64,000 bases of DNA. Origin: Pseudodesulfovibrio sp. 5S69 (GTDB lineage: Bacteria; Desulfobacterota; Desulfovibrionia; Desulfovibrionales; Desulfovibrionaceae). The translations under genes were made by a program, and so were the position numbers. Shown here piece after piece: positions 39,334 to 47,198 of the stretch. The notes beneath the pieces were generated by a model. The model ran no database searches. It saw nothing but the letters and a program-made list of their open reading frames with translations, and was not told the DNA's origin. Location: assembly GCF_037094465.1 (NCBI RefSeq), contig NZ_CP146609.1:1303501-1367500 (forward strand). The letters run 5' to 3'. Within the stretch, counting starts at the first letter, position 1. Each line of letters opens with the position of its first letter.

Positions 39334-40986
39334 CTAGTAGTAGAGGACGTCCTCGGGCAGGGAGAACTGCTCCCAGGTCCCGCCCCGGTATTGATCGATT
39401 CTTTCCAGCAGGAACATGGACCGGTTGTACATCTCCTTGGCGAACTTGAAGTTCAATTCGAACCGGGTGGAGGTGTAGAAGCTGCGCGCCAGGGCGAAGG
39501 CCAGCCGGGCCTGGACCGTGCGGTCGCCGTGCCGCTGGGCGAATTCCCGGATGAACCCGTAGAAATGCTTGATGACCGAGTTGATCCGCTGCCGGTGGTA
39601 GCTGTCGAAGATGGGCATGCGGAAGTTGGAGACCATGAACACCGAGGCGTCCTGGATGTAGTCGAAGTCCCGCGAGCGGTACAGGTCGATGTAGTGTACC
39701 TGCTGGGCCTCGTGGTTGTAGACCACGTTGTTGATGTTGAAATCGCCGTGGATGAAGACCGAGAAGGGCGCTTCCAGCTCGTCCTCGGCGTCGGCACAGG
39801 CCGAGAGCAGGGCCTCGGTGGAGCGGACCTCGGACCCGCCCAGGGACTTGGGGGCGCGCCAGAACTCGGGGTGGGTCTGGAGCACGCCCTCCAGCCGGGA
39901 CTGGATCTGCCACATGTAGTTGGTCTTGATGGGCAGCTCGACCATGGTCTTGGTCCAGGTCTCGAGCACCGTGTTTTCCAGGATGAACAGGGCGTTTCTG
40001 ATCAACTCGTCGTCGCCGGACAGGACGACCTCGTCCAGGGTGCAGCCGTTGAGAAACTCCACCAGCATGGATCCCTTGTCCGCGTCCTCGTGGAAGCCGT
40101 AGATGTCGGCCACCAGGTCCGGGAAGAGCTGCTTCCAGCGCTGGATGGACTCCCGCTCCTTGCGGATCTTCTCCAGGTTGCCCTCCTTGTAGATGGACCC
40201 CTGCTTCTTCTCCTCCGAGGTCAGCTCGGCCTCGCGCTGCTCCACCTTGCCGATGCGGCAGCCCGAGCGCGTGCCCCAGATGGCGCTGAAGTCGATGTCG
40301 GAGAAGGAGTCGCTGAATCCGGACTTGGACAGGGTCTGCTGCAAGGCCTCGAACTGCTCGATCTTGATGCGCTCGCCGAGCAGGGAGAAGATGATCGCCT
40401 CGCCGATGTTCAGGAGGGCGTCGCCCACCCGCTCGAAATAGCGGAAGATGAACAGCACCGTGACCAGGGATTGGGCGTCGCGGCCCATGCCCATCTCGTT
40501 CATGACCCGGTCGAAGCGGACCTTGTACACGTCGTCGAGCATGGGCTCGGCCTTGCAGATGTACAGGGCCTTGGACATGTCCTCGCGGTGGTAGGCGTCC
40601 AGGATGGCGCCCAGCCGGGAGAGCATGATCTCGAAGACCTCGGTGTAGTCGTAGCGCTGCACGAAGGACTGGTCGTCGAGATATTGCATCTGTTTGACGA
40701 TGTTGACGAAATAGTCGGCGATCTTCTCAAGGTTCACGCAGATGACCTGGATGGCGCGGATCTTGTTGAGCTGCCGTTTGTCCAGGGTCTGGTCCGAGTG
40801 GATGCGCGAATAGCACTTGTTCTCGATGATCGTCTTGAGGTTGTCGATGTAGTCGTCGCGGGAGGTGATCTTGGCGTACCGCTTCCGGGAAGGGGCGTCC
40901 ATGAACTTCTGCGTCGAGCGGGCCTGGTTCTCCACTTCAAAGACGATGAACTTGAAGTTCTCGTCCAGTCCTTCGAATGTCATCAT
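39334..40986 (-). CDS. PhoU-domain and aminoglycoside-phosphotransferase-like fusion
   Basis: A 550-residue fusion. The N-terminal half (about 10-230) is helical and PhoU-like (KNKCYSRIHSDQ region; LFIFRYFERVGDALLNIGEA with the E-R-x-G-D-x motif of PhoU). The C-terminal half (about 245-520) is a protein-kinase-like small-molecule kinase with the catalytic loop H413GDFNINN and metal Asp in HYIDLYRSRD. PhoU domains bind metal clusters and regulate phosphate use; the kinase substrate is unknown. It starts four bases after amphi-Trp protein 3. Confidence 0.82.
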   Translation of the reverse strand: MMTFEGLDENFKFIVFEVENQARSTQKFMDAPSRKRYAKITSRDDYIDNLKTIIENKCYSRIHSDQTLDKRQLNKIRAIQVICVNLEKIADYFVNIVKQMQYLDDQSFVQRYDYTEVFEIMLSRLGAILDAYHREDMSKALYICKAEPMLDDVYKVRFDRVMNEMGMGRDAQSLVTVLFIFRYFERVGDALLNIGEAIIFSLLGERIKIEQFEALQQTLSKSGFSDSFSDIDFSAIWGTRSGCRIGKVEQREAELTSEEKKQGSIYKEGNLEKIRKERESIQRWKQLFPDLVADIYGFHEDADKGSMLVEFLNGCTLDEVVLSGDDELIRNALFILENTVLETWTKTMVELPIKTNYMWQIQSRLEGVLQTHPEFWRAPKSLGGSEVRSTEALLSACADAEDELEAPFSVFIHGDFNINNVVYNHEAQQVHYIDLYRSRDFDYIQDASVFMVSNFRMPIFDSYHRQRINSVIKHFYGFIREFAQRHGDRTVQARLAFALARSFYTSTRFELNFKFAKEMYNRSMFLLERIDQYRGGTWEQFSLPEDVLYY

Positions 40987-40990
40987 GGGC

Positions 40991-41257
40991 TCAACGAACC
41001 TTGAGGAAGGCGTCTTCGGCCGACTGGATGGAGGGGGCGTCCTTCCAGGACACCTTGATGGAAATCTTGTTCTCGGCCCCCTTCTTCTTGGCCTTGACCG
41101 TAAAATTGAGCAACCCCTGGGGGGCAAGGTGGATTTCGTTGCCGTTGGTGGACAGGTCGATGGAGTGCTTCTCGAATCCGTCGATCAGGGATTCGAGGAA
41201 TTCCTTGATGGACTCGCAGTCCTGGAGGGAATCGAATACGAATTTTTCTTCTGCCAT
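40991..41257 (-). CDS. Amphi-Trp domain protein 3
   Basis: An 88-residue protein that is almost only the domain: a helix (IKEFLESLIDGFEKHSIDL), three or four amphipathic strands and a Trp in IKVSWKDAPS. AAGGA precedes ATG 41257. It is the smallest of three amphi-Trp proteins in the operon. Function unknown. Confidence 0.8.
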   Translation of the reverse strand: MAEEKFVFDSLQDCESIKEFLESLIDGFEKHSIDLSTNGNEIHLAPQGLLNFTVKAKKKGAENKISIKVSWKDAPSIQSAEDAFLKVR

Positions 41258-41274
41258 GGGATGTCCTTGCCTGC

Positions 41275-42441
41275 CTATCCCGCCAGGCGGGCTTTGTACT
41301 CCTTGATCACCGAGCGTCTGGAGATGTTGTTGACGATGAGCTTCTTGCGGATGCGCAGGTCCTCCCAGGCCGGCTGGTAGCCGATCTCCCGGCCCGCCTT
41401 TTCCGGGTCCTGCTGTTCCTCGGGCTTGGTCTTCTCGCCCATGTGGCAGTCGTCGCCCATGAAGATGAGCTTGTCCCTGCCGGACGTGCGCCGCGCGTTC
41501 TGTTCGTTGACAACGGAGATCAGAAACTCCGTGTATTCCTGCGATTGGGGGTTCCAGACCTCGATGCCGTCCACGTCGTAGTTGCGCAGCAGGATGGGCC
41601 AGAACTGTTCCGGGTGGGGGATGACGATGCAGCCGCCCAAGGACCGGACCTCTTCGATGATTTCGCTGGCCCGATAGAAAAAGGAGAGGTCGAACCCCTC
41701 CTTGACCAGCTTCTTGACCGCCTTGAGATACGCCTGGACGCGGTCCGCCACGGTGTCGCCGAGATCGGAACGCATGGCGTCGAACCAGTTGCGCAAGAGC
41801 TTGTTCTTGACCGACAGACGCGGCACATCCGTCCAGTGCTTGTCCAGCAACTGTTCCACTTTGGAGACGTTGATGCGCACGAAATCGATAAGTTCCCGAT
41901 CGGCGCCCGTGGACTTGGCCGCCCGCTCGATGCGCGCCTCGTCGGGCTTGGTGATGGTGTGCATGAACTCGAACAACTGGCCCGAGCGGTACTTGAAGGT
42001 GTGGGCCAGCATGGACTTGAGTACGCCCGCGTCCTCGACCCGCTCGTTGGCGAAGTGCAGCAGGAGCTGCACCTTGCGGTTGAAGCCGGACGAGAAGCAG
42101 TCCACCTCCACCCCGGTGTAGCCGTCCCGGCTCATGAGCTGGTTGTGCTGGGTGGGGATGAGCAGCTCGTCCGTGCGGTTGGGAAACATGGCGTCCACCC
42201 TGGCGCGGATGTGCTCCATGGGCACGAACTCCGGGTGCCAGTGCGCGGCCAGCAGGACCTCCTGGCGCACGTACACGTTCGACGGCGCGATCACCTGCTC
42301 CACCTGCCACGGTTCGAGGTCTGTGGAGACCACGTCGAAGAACCGCTTTTCATCGGCCTCGGTGATCTCCTCGGTGACCTCCACCGGGATGGTCCGGCAG
42401 TCGCACGTCTTGGGGTCGGTCTTGATCAGTTTCATGGGCAT
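41275..42441 (-). CDS. PHP-type metal-dependent phosphoesterase
   Basis: A 388-residue protein with scattered metal ligands typical of the PHP/amidohydrolase-like fold: HWHPEF (67-72), H99, VEVDCF (D114), IPHPEQFW and GDDCHMGE. PHP enzymes hydrolyse phosphomonoesters or nucleic-acid ends with two or three metals. A long helical insertion (about 145-240) separates the motifs. The start may be ATG 42441 or 42435. Within the operon it is the natural candidate for removing phosphate put on by the kinases, but this is inferred. Confidence 0.75.
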   Translation of the reverse strand: MPMKLIKTDPKTCDCRTIPVEVTEEITEADEKRFFDVVSTDLEPWQVEQVIAPSNVYVRQEVLLAAHWHPEFVPMEHIRARVDAMFPNRTDELLIPTQHNQLMSRDGYTGVEVDCFSSGFNRKVQLLLHFANERVEDAGVLKSMLAHTFKYRSGQLFEFMHTITKPDEARIERAAKSTGADRELIDFVRINVSKVEQLLDKHWTDVPRLSVKNKLLRNWFDAMRSDLGDTVADRVQAYLKAVKKLVKEGFDLSFFYRASEIIEEVRSLGGCIVIPHPEQFWPILLRNYDVDGIEVWNPQSQEYTEFLISVVNEQNARRTSGRDKLIFMGDDCHMGEKTKPEEQQDPEKAGREIGYQPAWEDLRIRKKLIVNNISRRSVIKEYKARLAG

Positions 42442-42459
42442 GATCCGGGGTCGGGTGTT

Positions 42460-42984
42460 TCAATCATACTTCGCGTGGCAGCGGCTCTTTTCGTGGACCA
42501 ATGCGTCCACGGCCGCGTGCATCTTCTCCAGGTCGCCGGAATCGAAGGCCGTCTTGAACTCCGCGCAGACGTTGCCGAAGCTCTCGTAATACTCGTCCCC
42601 GTAGCCGGGGTAGGTGACCATGAGCGCCGCGTCGGCCAGGAAGGCGTCCACCGCCTCCCTGGGCGGCACGCTGCCGTCGTGGATCATTTTGACGAGTATC
42701 TTGAAGCTGCCGCGCATGCGTTTCTTGAGGTCCTTGTACTTGGGCTTGACGATTTCGCCGTCCTCGCCAACGACGTCGGGTGCGCACGGCTTGGCCGCCT
42801 TGAATTTGGCCTTGAGGCTGATCTGCCCGTATTCGTTCTTCACGCCGATCTTGATCTTGCGGAAGTCGTCCACGCAGGCGAACTCGTCGTGGCCGCCGTT
42901 CTCCACTGCGTCGGCCAGCTCGCGGAAGAAGGCGGCCAACTCCTTGGGGTCGAGATATCTGCTGATGGTCATGTCGTTGCTCAT
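42460..42984 (-). CDS. GAK system XXXCH protein
   Basis: A 174-residue protein ending in CHAKYD, the C-terminal Cys-His signature for which the family is named. The first 65 residues (helix LAAFFRELADAVENG, then charged strands KIKIGVKNEYGQISLKAKFKAAK) resemble an amphi-Trp domain with Phe in place of Trp. The C-terminal half is helical. AGGGAG precedes ATG 42984. It is the first gene of the operon, transcribed from the space shared with the 5'-nucleotidase gene. Confidence 0.85.
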   Translation of the reverse strand: MSNDMTISRYLDPKELAAFFRELADAVENGGHDEFACVDDFRKIKIGVKNEYGQISLKAKFKAAKPCAPDVVGEDGEIVKPKYKDLKKRMRGSFKILVKMIHDGSVPPREAVDAFLADAALMVTYPGYGDEYYESFGNVCAEFKTAFDSGDLEKMHAAVDALVHEKSRCHAKYD

Positions 42985-43056
42985 GGAAAATCTCCCTTGG
43001 GAATGAGTGTTACGACCATACCGGGAAAACGCGCCGCAATACAATGCGCGTTTCGG

Positions 43057-43069
43057 AATTGTCACAATT
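43057..43069. promoter_or_regulatory. Perfect 13-bp palindrome in the divergent GAK/nucleotidase space
   Basis: AATTGT-C-ACAATT is a perfect 6+1+6 palindrome, 73 bases before the first GAK gene and 95 before the 5'-nucleotidase gene. A loose -35/-10 pair (TTGTGA, 17 bases, TTGTAT) overlaps it on the minus strand. Possible operator for either gene. Confidence 0.35.
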
Positions 43070-43163
43070 GTTCACACAGCGGACGGCGGTCCCGCCGGGC
43101 CCTCCCGGCCATTCCATTTTGCCGGGAATGCTGGTACGCAGGCCGTACTAGCCGGAGGTTTCC

Positions 43164-44888
43164 ATGATACGCTCTTTTGCCCGACTTGTCCTGGCCGCCA
43201 TCATTGTATTCTGCCCGGTCACGGCCCGCGCCCTTGACGTCACCCTGCTGCACGTCAACGACTCCCACTCCTACCTGGACGCCACGGCCGACAAGATCGC
43301 CCCGCAGGGCGCGTCAACCTACTGCCGCCTGGGCGGCTGGACGCGCCTGAAGAGCGCGGTGGACGCCGTCCGCGCCGAAGATGGCAACGTCCTTCTGCTC
43401 CACGCGGGCGACGCGGTGCAGGGCGGCCTCTACTACATGAAGTACGGGGGCAGGCCCGAGATGGAGTTCCTGGACCGGCTCGGCTTCGACGCCTTTGCGC
43501 CGGGCAATCACGAGTTCGACCGGGGCGCACCATACCTGGCCGAGCTCCTCGCCTACACCAAGGTCCCGGTGGTCTGCGCCAACCTGGACGGGTCGGCGGT
43601 CCCGGCCCTGGCCGCGCGGATCCGGCCCTACGTGATCGTTCAGCGCGGCGGTGACCGGATCGGGGTCATCGGCCTGATCACCCCGGAGACCAAGCTCATC
43701 TCCAGCCCCGGCGACGTGAAGTTTTCCGACACGGTTCATGCGGCCACCCTCATCGTGCGCGAGCTTGAGGCGCGCGGCGTGAACAAGATCGTGCTCCTGA
43801 CCCACGAGGGCTACGAAGCGGACAAGCGCCTGGCCGCGGCCGTGCCCGGCGTGGACGTCGTGGTGGGAGGGCATTCGCACACCCTGCTCGGCAACTCCGG
43901 CATCGAGGCCATGGGGCTGCGCCCGGCGGGCGCCTATCCCACGGTGGTCAAGGGCGCGGACGGCAACGACGTGTACGTGGTCACGGCCTGGAAATGGGGC
44001 CGTGTGCTCGGCCGCCTGGACCTGACCTTCGACGACGCCGGCCGCGTCACCAAGGCCGAGGGCAAGCCCCTCCTGATCCTGGCCGACGGCTTCAAGCGCA
44101 AGAACGACGCCGGGCAGAAGGTCGAGGTCAAGGGTGCGGCTCGCGAGGATTTGCTCGCCTTCATCGCGACCAACCCCGAGGCCGCCGTGGTGCCCGCCGA
44201 CCCGGCCGCGCGCAAGTTCCTCGGCCCGTTCAGCGAGGGCGTCGAGGCCATGCGCACCGAGGTCATCGGCGAGGCCGTCCTGCCACTGCCGCACATCCGC
44301 GTGCCCGGTACGACCGACACCGGCGAGCCCCTGCCCCGGGGCAGCCTGATCGCGCCCCTGGTCTGCCAGGCCATGCTCGCCCGGCTCAAGGCCACCGGCG
44401 AGCCCGCGGACATCGCCCTGCAAAACGCGGGCGGCGTGCGCGAATCCGTGGACCAGGGCGACATCACCATGGGCACGGCCTATACCCTGATGCCTTTCAG
44501 CAACACCCTGGTCCTGCTCGAACTGACTGGCGCGCAGGTCCGCCAGGCCCTGGAGACCGGCGTGGACCGCGGCGAGGGCGCCTTCCCCTACGTGGGCGGG
44601 GCGCGCTACACCGCCGACATGCGCCGGCCCGAGGGACAGCGCGTGCTGTGCGTCGACACCCTCGACCTCGAGGGCAACTGGACCCCGCTCGACCCGGCCC
44701 GCACCTATCGCGTGGTGACCAACTCCTACCTCGCCTCGGGCGGCGACGGCTACGCGGTCCTCAAAGACGCCGCGTCCAGCTACGACACCGGCTTCGTCGA
44801 CGCCCAGGCCTTCATCGAATACGTCCGGCAACAACGCATGCTCAAGCCGCTGCCCACCACCGGCGTGACCTACATCCCCGCGAAATAG
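43164..44888 (+). CDS. Periplasmic 5'-nucleotidase, UshA family
   Basis: A 574-residue exported enzyme. A signal peptide (about 1-23, FARLVLAAIIVFCPVTARA) precedes the calcineurin-like catalytic domain (LLHVNDSHS, GDAVQGG, GNHEFDRG, VGGHSHT) and the 5'-nucleotidase C-terminal substrate domain (LQNAGGVRESVDQGDI; MPFSNTLVLLELTG). It would release nucleosides and phosphate from nucleotides in the periplasm. CCGGAGG sits five bases before the ATG. It is divergent from the GAK operon, whose PhoU-like member also hints at phosphate. Confidence 0.92.
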   Translation: MIRSFARLVLAAIIVFCPVTARALDVTLLHVNDSHSYLDATADKIAPQGASTYCRLGGWTRLKSAVDAVRAEDGNVLLLHAGDAVQGGLYYMKYGGRPEMEFLDRLGFDAFAPGNHEFDRGAPYLAELLAYTKVPVVCANLDGSAVPALAARIRPYVIVQRGGDRIGVIGLITPETKLISSPGDVKFSDTVHAATLIVRELEARGVNKIVLLTHEGYEADKRLAAAVPGVDVVVGGHSHTLLGNSGIEAMGLRPAGAYPTVVKGADGNDVYVVTAWKWGRVLGRLDLTFDDAGRVTKAEGKPLLILADGFKRKNDAGQKVEVKGAAREDLLAFIATNPEAAVVPADPAARKFLGPFSEGVEAMRTEVIGEAVLPLPHIRVPGTTDTGEPLPRGSLIAPLVCQAMLARLKATGEPADIALQNAGGVRESVDQGDITMGTAYTLMPFSNTLVLLELTGAQVRQALETGVDRGEGAFPYVGGARYTADMRRPEGQRVLCVDTLDLEGNWTPLDPARTYRVVTNSYLASGGDGYAVLKDAASSYDTGFVDAQAFIEYVRQQRMLKPLPTTGVTYIPAK

Positions 44889-44893
44889 GAAGA

Positions 44894-45000
44894 TGCCTCC
44901 GGCGGCTGGGAAGGGAAGGAAAACCCTTGAAAAGGGCTTTCCTTCCCTTCCCAGACTCCATCCCGATCCTTTCCTGAACTCTTGCGTGCCTTCGGCAGGG
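44894..45000 (-). repeat. R1 intergenic repeat, copy E
   Basis: Starts six bases after the 5'-nucleotidase stop with GCCTCCGGCGGC, passes through the palindrome AAAACCCTTGAAAAGGGCTTT and ends near TTCGGCAGGGCG. Reverse orientation relative to copies A-D. The space 44889-45354 holds this copy, copy C and no gene that I can support. Confidence 0.75.
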
Positions 45001-45226
45001 CGTGAGGGGCGGGGGCGTACTGGTGTGCGGGCGGAATGGCTGCGCGCGGTTGTGCGGCGTCCCGAAGCTTTCGCGCCGGGCGTCCATGGTGCTCGGAAGG
45101 CCGCCCGGCGCGAAAGCTTCGGGACGGTTGCCCACGCCGCCAGGAAGGGCGCGGGTTGAGTGAACATGAGAGGGCGGCGTTTCGAACCGGGGAGGGCAAG
45201 AAAGTCGAGCTTTCACGAGCTATAGC

Positions 45227-45346
45227 CCCCGCGAAGCGGCACAAGAAGTTCAGGAGGGTGAGAGGGAGTCGGGGATCCAGGGAAGGGAGAGAGGGAAGCC
45301 CTTTTCCAAAGGGTGCCCTCTCTCCTTCCCCTGGCCGCCGGAGGCG
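45227..45346 (+). repeat. R1 intergenic repeat, copy C
   Basis: CCCCGCGAAGCGGC to GCCGCCGGAGGCG, with the palindrome GCCCTTTTCCAAAGGGTGCC in the core. It ends nine bases from the stop of the minus-strand oxidoreductase gene. Confidence 0.8.
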
Positions 45347-45354
45347 ACGACGGG

Positions 45355-46344
45355 TCAGCAGTTTTGCCAGTTGTCGGTTTCGGCGCTTTTGAACAGGGCG
45401 TCCACGGTATGTTGGTTGGCGAAGGTGTCCATGATGGAGATGGGCGCGGGTTTGTCGTCGAGCACGGCTTCGGCAAAGGCTTCGCCTTGGAGGGTGTACT
45501 GGTCGCAGGCATCGAAGGTGAGGGTCCGCGTTTCGCCGTCCTGTTGGAGCAGGATTTCGGTGGGCGCGTCCGGCGGGGCGTTGAACGGGATGATGATCTC
45601 GATGCGGCCTTTTTCGCCCAGGACGTTGACCCGCTGGTAGGGGGCCAGTTGGGTGGAGCAGGTGAAGGCGGACAGCCTGCCGCCGAAGTCGAGCATGCCC
45701 GAGAAGGTCCGGTCCGTGGCGAACTCGGGGTCCCTGTCCATCCAGCCGAGCACGCGCCGGGGCTGGGCGTCGAACAGGAAGCGAGACAGGGAAACCTGGT
45801 AGCAGCCGATGTCCATGAGCCCGCCGCCGCCCATGTCCGCCTTGTTGCGGATGTTGCCGGGGTCGGCGTTGAAGTAGGAGAAAAAGGACTGGATCGAGGT
45901 AGGCTTGCCGATGGCGCCCTCGTCGATGAGCCGTTTGGTCTCCACCCACTGCGGGTGGAGGCGGTACATGAACGCCTCCATGACCTTGACCTCGGGGTTG
46001 AGGGCCATGGCGTTGATTACCCGGTTGACCTCGCCGTCGTTCAGCCCCATGGGCTTTTCGCAGAGCACGTGCTTGTTCCGGGCCATGGCCTTGAGGGTCC
46101 ATTCCACGTGCAGATGGTTGGGCAGGGGGATGTAGACCGCGTCGATGTCCGGGTCGGCCAGCAGTTTCTCGTAGCTGCCGTACGCCTTGGGGATATTCAG
46201 CTCCTCGGCGGCCCGGCGTGCGGCTTCCTCGTTGCGCGAGCAGATGGCCGCGACTTCGCAGCGTCCGGCCTTCTGCATGCCGGGAATGACTTTGGTGCGG
46301 CCGATCTTGGCGGTGGACAGCACGCCTATGCGGATTTTCTTCAT
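45355..46344 (-). CDS. Gfo/Idh/MocA-family oxidoreductase
   Basis: A 329-residue NAD(P)-dependent sugar or polyol oxidoreductase. A Rossmann domain (IRIGVLSTAKIGRTKVIPGM; YIPLPNHLHVEW; HVLCEKPM with the catalytic Lys of EKP) precedes the alpha/beta substrate domain (FMYRLHPQW; MGGGGLMDIGCYQVSLSRFLF). Substrate unknown. GAGGGAG precedes ATG 46344. It is monocistronic and divergent from ppnP. Confidence 0.92.
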   Translation of the reverse strand: MKKIRIGVLSTAKIGRTKVIPGMQKAGRCEVAAICSRNEEAARRAAEELNIPKAYGSYEKLLADPDIDAVYIPLPNHLHVEWTLKAMARNKHVLCEKPMGLNDGEVNRVINAMALNPEVKVMEAFMYRLHPQWVETKRLIDEGAIGKPTSIQSFFSYFNADPGNIRNKADMGGGGLMDIGCYQVSLSRFLFDAQPRRVLGWMDRDPEFATDRTFSGMLDFGGRLSAFTCSTQLAPYQRVNVLGEKGRIEIIIPFNAPPDAPTEILLQQDGETRTLTFDACDQYTLQGEAFAEAVLDDKPAPISIMDTFANQHTVDALFKSAETDNWQNC

Positions 46345-46452
46345 GGACTCCCTCAGGGTTGACGGTGATTGCCGCCACCCAGTATAACCGGAATCCGTCA
46401 CCACGCAAGCGCGGATATCCCCGCGAACCAGCCAACAACAACCGGAGAGAGC

Positions 46453-46767
46453 ATGACCGCATTCGCCAACGTGACCATCAAGAAGAAAGCCAACATCTAT
46501 TTCGACGGCAAAGTCACCAGCCGGACCATCACCTTGAGCGACGGCAGCGAGAAGACGCTCGGCATCATGCTGCCCGGCGAATACGAGTTCGGCACTCAGA
46601 AGCCGGAATTCATGGAGATCACCGCCGGAGAGCTGTCCGTTCAGCTGCCCGGCTTCGACGACTGGGTGATCGTGGCCGCGGGCCAGAGCTTCAACGTCCC
46701 CGGCGAGGCCAAGTTCCGCCTCAAGGTCCGCACCGTGACCGACTACTGCTGTACGTACCTGGACTAG
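46453..46767 (+). CDS. ppnP: Pyrimidine/purine nucleoside phosphorylase PpnP
   Basis: A 104-residue cupin-like enzyme (formerly DUF1255/YaiE) that splits several nucleosides with phosphate. The length and the motifs ANIYFDGKVTSRTI, LGIMLPGEYEFGT, PGFDDWVIVAAGQSFNVP and TDYCCTYLD match the family. CCGGAGAG precedes ATG 46453. It is followed nine bases later by a gene of unknown function. Confidence 0.92.
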   Translation: MTAFANVTIKKKANIYFDGKVTSRTITLSDGSEKTLGIMLPGEYEFGTQKPEFMEITAGELSVQLPGFDDWVIVAAGQSFNVPGEAKFRLKVRTVTDYCCTYLD

Positions 46768-46776
46768 GAGGCAACC

Positions 46777-47187
46777 GTGTCCGATCAAGGCAAGAGAATC
46801 GAGTTTGAAGGCAAGGGCCCCTATCTGTTTCAGGTCCTGTACGATCCGCCCGAGGCCACGCTGCTGGAGGAGCACGAGGTCTGCCTCTTCCAATTCGGCC
46901 AGCTGTATCTGCCCGTGGCCCTGTCCGCCTGCGGCCCCATGGCCCTGGCGCTGACCGAGATGTCGCAGTCCGCCTCGGGGCCGGAGCGCGAGGGCATGAT
47001 CCCCCTGCAGTTCGACCTGTCCGAGACCCTGGAACTGCCCCCCCTGACCGGCGTTGCCGGGACGAGCTACCAGCACGACGACGTGATCTTTCTCGACGTG
47101 CGCTTCGGTGAGGCCGAGGCGAGGCTGTGCTTTTCCATCCTTGCCGCCGCAGTGATCGGCCAGGTCCTGTCCCAGGTGGCCGCGTAA
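46777..47187 (+). CDS. Protein of unknown function downstream of ppnP
   Basis: A 136-residue soluble protein starting with GTG, preceded by GGAGG five bases upstream. It is acidic with a beta-rich look (YLFQVLYDPPEATLLEEHEVCLFQFG; DVIFLDVRFGEAEARLCF). No domain recognised. Position suggests co-transcription with ppnP. Confidence 0.7.
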   Translation: MSDQGKRIEFEGKGPYLFQVLYDPPEATLLEEHEVCLFQFGQLYLPVALSACGPMALALTEMSQSASGPEREGMIPLQFDLSETLELPPLTGVAGTSYQHDDVIFLDVRFGEAEARLCFSILAAAVIGQVLSQVAA

Positions 47188-47198
47188 TGGAGTAGGGG

